This document shows positions 1 through 9,674 of a DNA stretch of 64,000 nt, piece by piece; positions within the stretch are counted from its first letter, which is position 1; every line of letters starts with the position of its first letter. Both the position numbers and the translations under genes were made by a program. The notes beneath the pieces are model-generated. The model saw nothing but the letters and a program-made list of their open reading frames with translations. It was not told the DNA's origin and searched no databases. Origin of the DNA: Gnetum montanum. Its lineage: Eukaryota; Streptophyta; Gnetopsida; Gnetales; Gnetaceae. Location of the stretch: positions 438,860 to 502,859 of the forward strand of contig MNCI01010025.1 of the NCBI GenBank assembly GCA_015680685.1, written 5' to 3'.

Positions 1-880
1 TCCTTTTCATCATCAAGTTGCATGGAAGTTGGTTTACCTACTACTTCTTGGCTACTGTCCCTAGGATCTACACATGAAGCTAGGATAAACCAAGATGTTA
101 GTTTTACTTTCATCATGTAAAGTATAAGAAACTAACATATCTAAAAATTAATACTTACCTTGTATGTCTCTATACATCTCTAGAATGCTTTCCTCTATCT
201 CCTCCAAGCTAAGATTAGATATGTCTAATATGTCAAACAATGAGCTTGGGATCTTTAATAAAATATTAGCTCATTCTTTCTCATAAGCCTTTAATTCTTC
301 TAGGTGATGTTGTTACCATTCTCTTTGTAATCAGCATAGTGTGGTAATCAACACACTATTTGTAAAATCTTGGAATAGTTCTTCTAACTTAGTCTATTTG
401 ATGAACATGATTCTTATTTCTTGATTCACATATAAAGTTTAATTTTCCTTAAGTAACCTATGATACTCTTACTTGTACCATGACTTATTGGTCTAATGTT
501 TTTTCACCCTAGTTCTCTAATGCTATCACAGAGTTCCTTAAACTAATTGTCAACTATGTCATAGCCAATGTTAACCTTTTGTGTTTTATTAAAACTTTCT
601 AAAACTCCATGCCTTTATACTTCTCTCTTGGGTATGCATGGGAAGAGCATTATGTCTGACCATATTGCTACCTCTTAGCTCAACTTCAACAAGCTCCACT
701 TGGTCAGTTAACATCTTTATTTGTCTATAATTCTCTTTCTCTTTCTTACGCATTTGCTCCAATGAGTCTAGGAGTACAACAATGATATTAGCTTGTTCAA
801 TTATCAATACTTCCATAGCCTTCACGTAGCTTAGAGTGGTTCTTATTTTATCTGCAACAATGCAATCTACTTCCACATCG
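1..880 (-). pseudogene. Decayed coding debris with coiled-coil character
   Basis: On the minus strand, 876-589 reads as an open stretch of 95 residues rich in Glu, Lys, Leu and Gln, with a heptad-like, coiled-coil look. Further along the same strand (down to about position 160) readable protein-like stretches continue but are broken by stops and frame changes; one ends with a run containing SLEEIEESILEMYRD. No known domain is recognised. The style resembles the coiled-coil debris at 56-59 kb and the extra open reading frames of large gypsy elements, so it is most likely transposon-derived. That assignment is inference. Confidence 0.35.
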
Positions 881-2990
881 ACATTTATTATTGGATCGTG
901 GAATGTTACCTAATTCTTAATTGAGCTTGATTTTTTATTTTTGCATGTTGAATAAAGAATGTTAGTTTCTCTACAATAACTCTTAATGCAAACATAGTTC
1001 TCGTAGTAGTGGTGTTAGATTTATTTACCTTCTCTTGAAGAGAGCAGGTTCAAGTTCCTCTTCATACCTTCATCCAAACCCTACAACATTAACTACTTGT
1101 CTTCTACACAAGTCTAAATTTTCTTTTTCATCTTTGTAAAAGGCAAATATTAACTAAGTTATTTTAACATTCACAAAACTATGTACAACTTTCAACGTTA
1201 CATCAAAGCAAACTTACCATATGACATGAAGAGTTTGGAACTTGTTACTTCTTTGATTCACTTACAAACCTCAAAATCGTTCAAAACTCTTTTGCCTATT
1301 AGAGGGTTGATGTTTACAGCAGCAGCAGCAGGAGGAGGAGGAGGAGGAGGAGGAGGAGGAACCTCTATTTCTAGAAGCTCATCCCTTTCACTCTCCTTCT
1401 CTTATCTTTCTTGTTCTTCCTACCATGTTTTATTGAGGTTCAATTTAAAAAGGTTAGAAAAAGAATACAACTTTTTCTTATCATCCTCTTTATTTTCCTA
1501 TGATGAAAACAATTAAGTTAGAAAATCCAACTTCTCTTTGCTCATACCTTCCTTTTGGTCTTTGGGAATAGAAGAAAGGATGGAATGTAGTTTTTTAGCC
1601 TCACATTCTAAAGCCCTTTTCTCTCAACTTACTTCTGAAAAACAAAGTATTAATAACACTATGTCGACATCATATCTCATTAATGTTAATCTTAGAAATT
1701 ACACTAAATTGTTTACACACAATAAAATAGGTAGGCATTAAAATTATTTGTTTTCTCCTGTAGCTTTTCTTGAGAGATTTTTATTGCATGAGTTTCTAAA
1801 GATATGTCTTACTCCTATAAGAGAAGAGGCTTCCACTTTTTAGAAGTCCGCCCTTTTTCCAAAGTTTTGGAGGTGTTCTACAAAAATTCCCTCCTTTCTT
1901 CATGACACATCTGCACAGCGAATCACTTTGTTCAGGCGAATCACTAGGCAGGCTCCTTCAACATCCGAGAGACTGTCGCATTAGGACTCAACTTATTTCA
2001 ATCATTTTAAATTATTTTAGGTAGTGAATGGTCCAAATCTTCAAAAGGGCAGACAGTTTGTAGATTGTGGCAGATTGAGAAAATGATCTAATTATTGGCT
2101 ACCCAAGGTATGACATATCTAGGTACATGTACTGTTTTCAACAAGGAAAGAAAAGATAATCAGAAGATAGTTAGGGAATCAAGCCAGAAAGAAGAATAGC
2201 CCCGCTCGTCAAAAACCAGAAGTTACGCGCAAATCCCAATGGGATTCCAGCGCAAATCAGCATGGATTTGCATGGATCCATCGGAAAAGATGAATGACTC
2301 CAATGGATGGAACCATAAATTCCAAAGCTTATTTATTGTTTAGCATCTGGAGGGGGACGACCGGGAACGACCGGGGAACTCACTAACCGCGCTTTAGGGT
2401 AGCGCAAAAGTGCGGTTTTATTATGACAATTGTTACACTTATGTTCTTTATTTTGAAAAACCATGGAATTGCGTCTGGTAATCAAAGGGCTATTGCAATG
2501 GGATATATTTGAAAATGACTTTCTTTTCCGTTACATTTATTAAGATCATTTTAGAAGTCCTTTTACCAATTGTGTTTTTTTAATTTAATATCCCAGACTT
2601 TGGCGTTACGATCCAACTTAGAAAAAAAAAAGATGCTAACAGCCACCACCATCAAGACTGGGAAGGAACAATAATACTAACAATAACAATAATAATTACA
2701 GTAAGTAACAACATCCGCAGCAGCAGCGCCGCGGGCGGAACAAAATTGTGAACAGCCGACCTTTCACCTCACGCCGGGTTGTTAACGCTGGCGCTGTTCT
2801 CCCAAGCCCGATCCCAGTCCCAATCCCAGACGCAGATCCAAGTCCACGTCAGCACCGCCGAGGTCAAATAACGGCAGAGAACGGGCGGGCACGGACGCCG
2901 GCGGCAGCGTGTCCAGCCACGACAGGAACGTTCGCGAAGAATCCGAGGCGAGGCGAGGGCAGCGCTGGGAATAAGAGGGCGGTACTTGAC
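881..2990. other. Unassigned intergenic stretch
   Basis: No convincing gene was seen. The stretch is AT-rich up to about 2.1 kb, apart from a trinucleotide tract at 1317-1361. From 2.2 to 3.0 kb it becomes more GC-rich (CG-containing words near 2350-2410 and 2720-2990), leading into the zinc-finger gene island. Short plus-strand open frames at 1181-1516 and 2748-3086 are low complexity or antisense to GC-rich sequence and are not supported as genes. Confidence 0.5.
1317..1361. repeat. Compound trinucleotide microsatellite (CAG)n(GAG)n
   Basis: About four to five CAG/AGC units run directly into about ten GAG/GGA units. In one frame this would encode an Ala then Gly run, but no real gene surrounds it. 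Confidence 0.9.
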
Positions 2991-3002
2991 GGGGTGGGGC
3001 TG

Positions 3003-3701
3003 CTACTCATGCGGAGCCACCGCCATGAAAGCCCACGAGGCGCCCAATCCGTACATGTACGGCTGCGGCATGGGTGCCGTTTCTGAGGCGCCGTACATGA
3101 ACGCCAACGGATACAAACTGGGATTGTTGTTCATGGGATTGTCAGCGTTTTGACGCCGAGCCTGAAGCTGAAGCTGACGCTGAGCCCGCTTGGCCTGCTG
3201 GCGCTCCTTCTTGTGCGCCTTCAGGTGGCCGCCCAGCGCCTGCCCCTTGTGGAACTCCCGAAAACAGTACTCGCACTCGTACGACGTCGACGTCGACGTC
3301 GATCCCGCCGGGGGCGTTTTTCGGGCTTCGTCACTGTCGGCGACCACCATCTGCCTCTGCCTCTGCCTCTGCCTCTGCCTCTGCCTCTGCCTCCCGTTTG
3401 TGTCGCCGCTGCTGCTGTCGACGGCGAGGGCGAGGGCAGGCAGGATTTGGCATCCGAGGAGCCTGAAGCCGCCGGAGTTTCCGTTTCCGGCGGCTACGAC
3501 TGTGGCGGAGCCGTCAGAGGCAGAGGCGGCGGCATTTTGGGCAACTTGTTGGGCCATGGAAGCGTCCGTGGTTCCCTGGCCGTCTGCGTGGAGGCCACGC
3601 CGAGTTCTTTTGCTGCTGCTGCTGCTGGTGCATTGCCGGACTTGGCGCGAGCGCTTGAGTCGCTGGACCCCCTCACCGGGCGTTATCGAGTCTCCCGCCA
3701 T
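3003..3701 (-). CDS. Single C2H2 zinc-finger transcription factor (GIS/ZFP8-like)
   Basis: The open frame has no intron. The frame extends to an ATG at 3773, but the ATG at 3701 is preferred: it begins [11 protein letters not shown], gives 232 residues, and avoids a Cys-rich leader unlike the family. One finger lies at about residues 141-165, with Cys pair C-x2-C, the plant signature QALGGH, and the second His in LKAH. It is followed by a basic HKKERQ..KRAQ stretch typical of the plant trichome-regulator ZFP/GIS group. Upstream, at about residues 79-88, FRLLGCQI resembles the short RLFGF-type box of this group. An Arg-Gln repeat (about 128-141) comes from a hexanucleotide microsatellite. The tail is rich in Pro, Met and Tyr. 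I see no clear LxLxL repressor motif at the C-terminus. The likely role is nuclear DNA-binding regulator; the target pathway is not determinable here. Confidence 0.85.
   Translation of the reverse strand: MAGDSITPGEGVQRLKRSRQVRQCTSSSSSKRTRRGLHADGQGTTDASMAQQVAQNAAASASDGSATVVAAGNGNSGGFRLLGCQILPALALAVDSSSGDTNGRQRQRQRQRQRQRQMVVADSDEARKTPPAGSTSTSTSYECEYCFREFHKGQALGGHLKAHKKERQQAKRAQRQLQLQARRQNADNPMNNNPSLYPLAFMYGASETAPMPQPYMYGLGASWAFMAVAPHE
3351..3392. repeat. Coding hexanucleotide repeat (CTCTGC)n
   Basis: Seven tandem CTCTGC units lie inside the zinc-finger gene. On its coding strand they read as an alternating Arg-Gln run, so length changes of one unit stay in frame. This makes a likely length-polymorphic site. 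Confidence 0.9.
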
Positions 3702-3744
3702 TTGTGAGAAAGCCAAGGGCACAAAACTACGGCACCCATGCACA

Positions 3745-3750
3745 TATATA
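3745..3750 (-). promoter_or_regulatory. Possible TATA box of the zinc-finger gene
   Basis: A TATATA word lies about 45 bases upstream of the preferred start codon at 3701 on the minus strand. The spacing would leave a very short 5' leader, so this is only tentative. It does argue against the upstream ATG at 3773, which would precede the box. Confidence 0.3.
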
Positions 3751-4477
3751 CCGCATTGCGTTCCTGCATGCATGCCTCTCTCTCTCTGCCTTGCTCCGCT
3801 GGATTAAACTATTTTGGCAGTGCCAGCATCAGGCCACCAGCTCCACCACCCACAGTCGCAGGAGCTGTGCCCGCCTTGGAATGACAATATGCCTTCAACA
3901 CAAAGATTCGGTCTGCATGAATGAATTCGAATTAAAAGATTTGGTCTGGTCGCCATCTTTTGTACCTAAGATGTCGGCCCACGGATCGCGAAATTGCAGT
4001 GTTGATAAGAGGCTCGGTAAGAAAAACACAATCTATCTTGAATCTTGAACTTGTAAACTTATTAAAGTTTTGTTCTAAAATCTTGGTGAGATATGGTGAG
4101 TTGTCTGTATGTCACCTTTTGTAAATGTTTGGAGAAATAGGCCGAAATCCCTAAGAAGAAGAGTATGCAAACGTCACTGAACTATAATAAATCCTGCAAC
4201 TCCGATATGCTCTTTCCTGCTTTCAAAACCTAAATTGAGTTTTCTTAGGCAATTAAATTTAACTTGAACAAATAAATCTAAAAATCCCACTTCTCAGTAA
4301 GATTAAGTAGATTTGTTCATTTTTAAAAGTAAAGGCACCAGGTCTCATCCTTGGTAAGATTCAAGTAAATCATTTATTCATTTTTAAAGTTTCAAAACAA
4401 AAATGGAAAATTCCATCCCAACAACCATTGTCAATTCAACATTTATAACATGCAGAATCCAGCCCTGGGGAAGGTAC

Positions 4478-4753
4478 CTCTGCCAATTTACGGGTAGCAA
4501 TGTGACCCTCTTTGCCCCATGAATGCACAGCGCTAACGAACGCAGCAAATACCACTGCAACAACCACAATCCCAAAGAAGGCCCTAAATTTTCCACCACC
4601 TCCATCCTCACGCCTCAAGAAACGAGGGTGAGAAGACAAATTTATAACAGTTGCAGGCCCTTGCTGTGCTAGGAATGGATGAACTCCATTACTGAATAAA
4701 GCAGCATGTGATTTAGCACAGGACATAGCCGTCCATTTCTGGGTCATGCCCAT
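4478..4753 (-). pseudogene. Orphan first exon of an S1/P1-type nuclease (endonuclease)
   Basis: From the ATG at 4753 the frame gives about 78 residues ending in a hydrophobic segment (FFGIVVVAVVFAAFVSA). It then reads SWGKEGHIATRKLAE. The W-x4-H start (Trp at residue 79, His at 84) is the hallmark mature N-terminus of plant S1/P1 (bifunctional) nucleases, where Trp1 and His6 bind zinc after signal cleavage. Directly after the GAG codon (4480-4478) comes GTACCT, a plausible splice donor; the reading beyond it is non-homologous and ends quickly. I could not find the next exon (expected Leu-Pro and Cys-Trp-Pro-Asp type motifs) in the several hundred bases downstream on the minus strand or before the zinc-finger gene. 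The leader ahead of the hydrophobic segment is unusually long for a signal peptide; a later start may be real. Most likely a gene fragment or retained exon. Confidence 0.55.
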
Positions 4754-5899
4754 GTGGATAATAAAATGAACAGCTGCCCATGATAGAGACTTGAGAGCGT
4801 CACTGGTACACTACTTGCGGCAACCGAGAGCAGCAGCTACTGTACCAAATCAAACAAATCGGGGGAATAGAGTTTTACAAGAAAAGGAAATAAAGGTAGG
4901 CAACAGATTTTTGTGATCGAATTAGGAAGCCTGCCTCAGGAGGGCATGATTTCATGGCTGAAGATTGCTGTTAATCTATCCATTATCTATATGTATGTTC
5001 ATGCGAAAGGCATGTTACTAAATCAAATCTTCCATTCCTTAAAGAAAGATATAACTAAAAGTCTTAAATTGGGAATCGGGCTTATTTGTGGTTGGCACAG
5101 CGCCATTGGCATTTGTAATGGGAGATGGAGTTGCTAAAACGCGACTGATACTAACACTCCCATGGAAAGTCTGGTCCACAGTTGGACAAAGAAACAACGA
5201 TTGTTACCTTCTGAGTCAGCTATTAAGAGAGAAAGCCTGTAGAATTTTTTTTATTAAATTTTTGTACTTCATCTTTATTGGAAACCATGGGTTTATAGAA
5301 AGAACAATCAAAGTGGGGAACACCAATAGAGTGGGTTTGTACATGCCACCTTTCATGTTTGTCTTTTGTTGGTCTAATCGTGGGCCATCAATGATAAAAG
5401 TACATTTATTGGTGGAGATAGAAATACAATATGTTTTGTCTTACATAATTAATAACATTACCAATGCCCTTTATTGATAGCTGAGGGAAAAAAATTCAAA
5501 AGCACCTCATTTTGGCTATTGTTCATTTTGGGTGTTGGATTCCAAATATATATATATATATATTAAAAAAAAAATTTAGAGTATAAAAGCATAATTAATA
5601 AAAGGGAAAGGCCTAATGATTTTAGGGATGCTTTTCCATGTTTCCATAACCAATATTGAAAAACCATTCCTTTAAGGTAGGAAATCAAACATTATATGAA
5701 AAGATTAACATTTGGTGGATGGGGAGGAAGCCCCATTGCAATAGTACATTTTGCATGGTACATAGCACAATTATAAACTAAACCAAACACTAAAATGCTA
5801 ATTCAACCCACAATCTCTTAATTAAGAAATAAGTATCTTGATCACTATGTTACATTCTTAAGTGCAAGGTTGCAAGTTATATATATTTGTATAGTGGAT

Positions 5900-6050
5900 A
5901 TACTTTTATGTTGGGGTTAATGTAAATCATCTTGGAAATGATGAATGGACTTGAAAGGAAACACATAGTATATAATTCGGTACTACCTAGTAGAATTGAA
6001 CTTATGACCTAGGGTTACTAGGCCAAAGCTCCTACGACTAGGCTAACATG
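5900..6050 (-). mobile_element. tRNA-derived SINE-like copy
   Basis: Read on the minus strand, 6048-6031 gives TGTTAGCCTAGTCGTAG, like a pol III A box. About 30-40 bases on (6003-5991) AAGTTCAATTCTA resembles a B box. The tail continues to about 5900. Boundaries are approximate. Confidence 0.6.
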
Positions 6051-6889
6051 TAGTATTTCACAAGGAATGCTTTTGAACTATTACACAGCAATGATAAGGT
6101 ATCGCTAATATCGAGCACAATTTGTAGCTCATCTAATTGGCTCACATGTTTTACACCTTGAAGATACTTGTTCAAAAGTCAATACTAACACCTTGCATGC
6201 TAGCTTTGAGGCATGTTTTTAGCATATATTATGCAATCAAGTATTCTCTCAAAAGAAAAAAATCACATCACTCAACTTACATGATTTTTTTCTTAGCCCA
6301 TGTTTAAAATTCATTCCTCAGCCTTCTTCAAGGGGCCATTCCTCCAAAGGATTATTTGCATCATTATGGAATTATTAAAAATAATATTTAGACATTTTGC
6401 CAACAAGAACCAAAACTACTAATTATCTCTTCATTTCCTAAGCTATGAGTTTGATTAATATATTTAGCAATTTTATCAAATCCAAATTGATCATATCTCT
6501 TCATTTCCTACGCTACGAGTTTGCTTAATATATTTAGCAATATTATCAAACCCAAACTCATCGAGTGTGCTAACAGAGACTCTTACAGATTGTCAATCTA
6601 ATTGGAAAACTCTTCAATGCTCTATCCTCTCTCTATGATTGTTTAAAAGTAAGGGTATGGAGCGTACTCCCTATTTGTATTTAATATAAAATTTAGTATT
6701 TAGAAAACCAATACATTTTTATTCACAAAATTCAATGACTTCAAACTATCTAGTCATCTCATCTTTTGAAGGGTCTTTTGAAGATGTAAAGAATGCTCTT
6801 ATCTTAGCAACAATGATAAATAAAATATGATTTTCTTTAATGTAACTCATCTCTCTCTATCTCTCTCTCTCTCTCACAAAAAAAAAAAA

Positions 6890-6990
6890 AAGTATAGCTG
6901 TCAAGCTCTTGATTTGGAAACTCTAGGTTACATGTTTGATTTTGGTAAGTAACACTAAGTTAACCAATTTCAAAATGAGAAATTTTATAA
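6890..6990 (+). mobile_element. Degenerate SINE-like copy
   Basis: It shares the inter-box sequence CTCTTGATTTGGAAACTCTA and a degenerate B box (TGTTTGATTTT) with the better copies at 8.0 and 8.8 kb. It is 5'-truncated or eroded. Confidence 0.4.
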
Positions 6991-7699
6991 TAGATAGAAA
7001 AATGTTTTATTAGAATTTCCAACTTTTCAAGGTCTAAAGCATAAAACTTGTTCATTTGTCAATTTCTTACTTATCTATTACTAGTTACCAATGATGATAC
7101 TTTCATGTACTTCTCAAGCACTATAAAATGCCAAAAAGAGTTTTAATCAAAATTTTGGGTTAGACTCTTTATATTCCAAATTTTGAATGGAAACATAGCA
7201 GCATGAAAAAATTTAGGTGGGATCCTTAAGTGGAATTTTTTCTTTATAAAAATGTAAGAAAAATAGCATACAACAACATAAAAATTTAGAGAAGATTTTT
7301 CAAATTTTAAATAACTATTAGGAAATAAGAGCAACCATTGAAAGAATATTTTAAGCAAAAGTCACAACCAAGAGTTTTAAAAAATTTTAGAAGTATGTGT
7401 GAGAATTTTGAAAAATTTTAATAACAATTTTGAATAAGTAATATACTTAATAAAAAAATTTGGTATTTTTTGAAAGAAAATTTAGTTTAAAATAATAAAG
7501 ACATTAGGTAGAGATGTTATAGCAAAAATTGAGTTTCATTAAGTTTTGGTGTCTAGTATGATCTTGGGAAGACTAAGGAGATTTTCAATGGATCTAGCTT
7601 TGTCAATTAAGGTATATTGAATATCTTTCCTTTTCAACATTCAACTAAAAACTAAGATACCTAGAGGACTAAGCAAAAAAAAAAATAAAGTTAAAATAG

Positions 7700-7840
7700 A
7701 TATTTGGTAAGACTTTTGATTTGAAAGCTTCAAATCATGATTCTAGTAGGCAATCCTGAATTATAAAGTTCTAATTAGATAATTAAACTTAGGGTGTACT
7801 TATATTACAATAATTTCGATGTTCCAACATCCCCCAAAAT
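7700..7840 (+). mobile_element. Degenerate SINE-like copy
   Basis: It matches the 8.0 and 8.8 kb copies through the inter-box region, the B-box position (ATGATTCTAG) and the 3' part ending in TTCCAACATCC. The A box is eroded. Confidence 0.5.
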
Positions 7841-8004
7841 AAATGTTTAAGCATGCTGAGGTACATTAAGATAGCTTTTAGTTTCAAGACTATTGGGTTC
7901 TTTAGTGTTAGAAAAGAATTTAAAATTTTGGTTTTTAATTTTAAACATTGGAAAGCATTGCAAATTAATTATTATCAAAATTTTTGGTATGAAATACTTA
8001 ACAA

Positions 8005-8150
8005 TGAGATGTTAACCTAGTGGTAAGATACTTGATTTGGAAGCTCTAGTCATGAGGTCAATTTTCTATGGGGAATATTGAGTAATATAAAGTTCTACTT
8101 GGACTATATATATTAAGGCGTACCAATGTTTCACTTATTTCAAGTTGAAA
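8005..8150 (+). mobile_element. tRNA-derived SINE-like copy
   Basis: A-box-like GTTAACCTAGTGGTAAG at 8011-8027, then a B-box-like GGTCAATTTTCT about 30 bases on, then a tail including GGCGTACCAATGTTTCAC that is shared with the other copies. It is immediately followed by an opposite-strand copy, forming a tail-to-tail pair. Confidence 0.6.
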
Positions 8151-8159
8151 CCCTGAAAT

Positions 8160-8275
8160 AATTGTAATATACCCAAAGATATATAGTTCAATCAAAACTT
8201 TATAATTTAGCATTACCTACTAGAATTAAGCCCATGACTTGAAGCTTTCAAATCAACCTCTAGGCTAACACCTCA
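8160..8275 (-). mobile_element. tRNA-derived SINE-like copy, inverted
   Basis: On the minus strand it begins near 8275 with AATGAGGTGTTAGCCTAGAG (A-box-like), passes a B-box-like GGGCTTAATTCTAGTAGG region and runs into the tail at about 8160. Confidence 0.55.
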
Positions 8276-8814
8276 TTGTTCAAGAGTATATGAGCATGGT
8301 AAAAATGTAGGTTTAAACTATGATACCAAGTAATTGGTTGGCCATGAAAATTCATCACTCAATTCTTCATCTTCCTTAATAAGTTACCCCATTTAAATAT
8401 CCATAGGATATATTGGACACATATTACATTTGATACTAACTCAACAAAGTGGTCAACTAATACTGGATGCAACACAAAGAAAAGATTATATAAAATTTTT
8501 TATGTAATATTATATTTTTTTTCAAATGTTCAATCTAAGAGTAGGTAAGAAAAATGTGATGATAATCCTCAAGATAGCCTACATATGCATTATTCTCTAG
8601 GAAGTTACATCTATCTTCCACTTTCTACCCTAAGATGATGTGAACTCAAATAATGCCTGCTGATGAAAGTGCAACAACTCATCAGGAGTATAGTTAACAA
8701 ATAGTAAACTTCTGAATTGAACTAGATGCCTTTTATATATTCAAAATAATTTTTTTTCTCTTCTACATTTGACCATAATTTTGTTAGAACTCATTATTGT
8801 AGCAAGTTATGAAT

Positions 8815-8955
8815 AAGATGTTAGCATAGTGGTATGGGTCTTGGCCTGGTAACCTAAGTCAAAGGTTTGATTCTATAGCATTCAGTTATAAACTTCAATA
8901 AATCTTGAGGTGTACCTATGTTTCACTTATTTTAAGTTCCAACATCCTCAAAGTT
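8815..8955 (+). mobile_element. tRNA-derived SINE-like copy
   Basis: A-box-like GATGTTAGCATAGTGGTATG, then B-box-like AAAGGTTTGATTCTA, then the family tail with GAGGTGTACCTATGTTTCAC and TTCCAACATCC. It is among the best-preserved copies. It is not a tRNA gene: no acceptor stem pairing or mature 3' end. Confidence 0.65.
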
Positions 8956-9315
8956 ATGAATGTTCTTTAGATTACTTTGTATCTCCTCCAACGAGATATC
9001 ACAAAATTTTAACCATTATATTCTTTCAAAATATCATTTTTATTCTTTGATGTCTTTAAGAATTACTTTAGAAATATTGATTTGTTTTTTTTATTAGTTT
9101 TTTTATTATAACCAATAAATTAACAAATGGCTTCTATTTTTTGAGGAAGCAAATTACACTGTAACATAAGTATGAAATAAGATGTTTATTCTTTCACTGG
9201 TAATTCAATAAATAAATCTATCTTTTGTACTTTTTCAATGGCCTTCCAATTTTTAACACTAAGACATTGTTCCCAAATTATACATACATACACAACAATA
9301 AGATATTTAAAGAGC

Positions 9316-9560
9316 TCCTACCTTTCCAAAAATCTGTATTTTCTATGGCATCTTATTTATCAAGGTCTTCGTATTGGCACTCATATTAAACATATGAGAA
9401 TTGCTTCTCCTTAATGTCCTCTTTGTAAAACTAAAGACTTTTTTTTTCATGTTTTTGTTGAGTGTCTTGTTACACAACATGCTTGAAAATGAACATCCAA
9501 AATTTGTAATAACTTTTAAACAACCATCAATGAAATCATTCTTAATAGGGGGTGTTAGAA
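9316..9560 (+). pseudogene. LINE fragment: zf-RVT domain after reverse transcriptase
   Basis: One frame reads KNLYFLWHLIYQGLRIGTH, then after a stop CPLC, about ten residues, HVFVEC, and later HA*K*TSKIC. This is the Cys-Cys-His-Cys zf-RVT pattern found at the C-terminus of plant LINE/non-LTR reverse transcriptase proteins (FLWxLLxxxLPT, then CPxC, then HxFxxC). Several stops mean it is dead; the reverse transcriptase itself is absent. Element A begins about 115 bases downstream. Confidence 0.6.
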
Positions 9561-9674
9561 CTCCAAAATAATTATAATATAGATGATGAAGCATTGTCTA
9601 CTAAATATAAAAAATTTTAACGAATATTATATTAATCAACTAAGATGTTGCATCTACAATGTCGCATATACTAT

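Larger units (their letters stand above)
4760..9300. other. AT-rich intergenic region with SINE-like copies
   Basis: No supported protein gene was seen; the short open frames at 4913-5477 and 7143-7358 are low-complexity or unsupported. It contains about six tRNA-derived SINE-like copies (listed separately), a TA run near 5549-5564 and a CT-rich run at 6846-6876. Confidence 0.5.

Noticed and set aside
1181-1516. Plus-strand frame of 111 residues with Ala and Gly runs
   Set aside because: The runs come from a microsatellite; the rest is low complexity without a recognised domain.
3702-3773. Upstream in-frame ATG for the zinc-finger protein
   Set aside because: The extra 24 residues (Cys-rich) do not resemble the family, and the codons lie over a TATA-like sequence.
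3150-3807. Long plus-strand open frames over the zinc-finger gene
   Set aside because: They are antisense shadows of a GC-rich coding region; the minus strand carries a clear C2H2 finger.
8005-8955. Possible tRNA genes (A- and B-box-like words)
   Set aside because: No cloverleaf pairing is apparent, the copies share long non-tRNA tails, and they are dispersed and diverged: SINE-like.
9343-9594. Minus-strand frame of 83 residues
   Set aside because: It is antisense to the LINE zf-RVT fragment, which reads on the plus strand with Cys and His spacing conserved.
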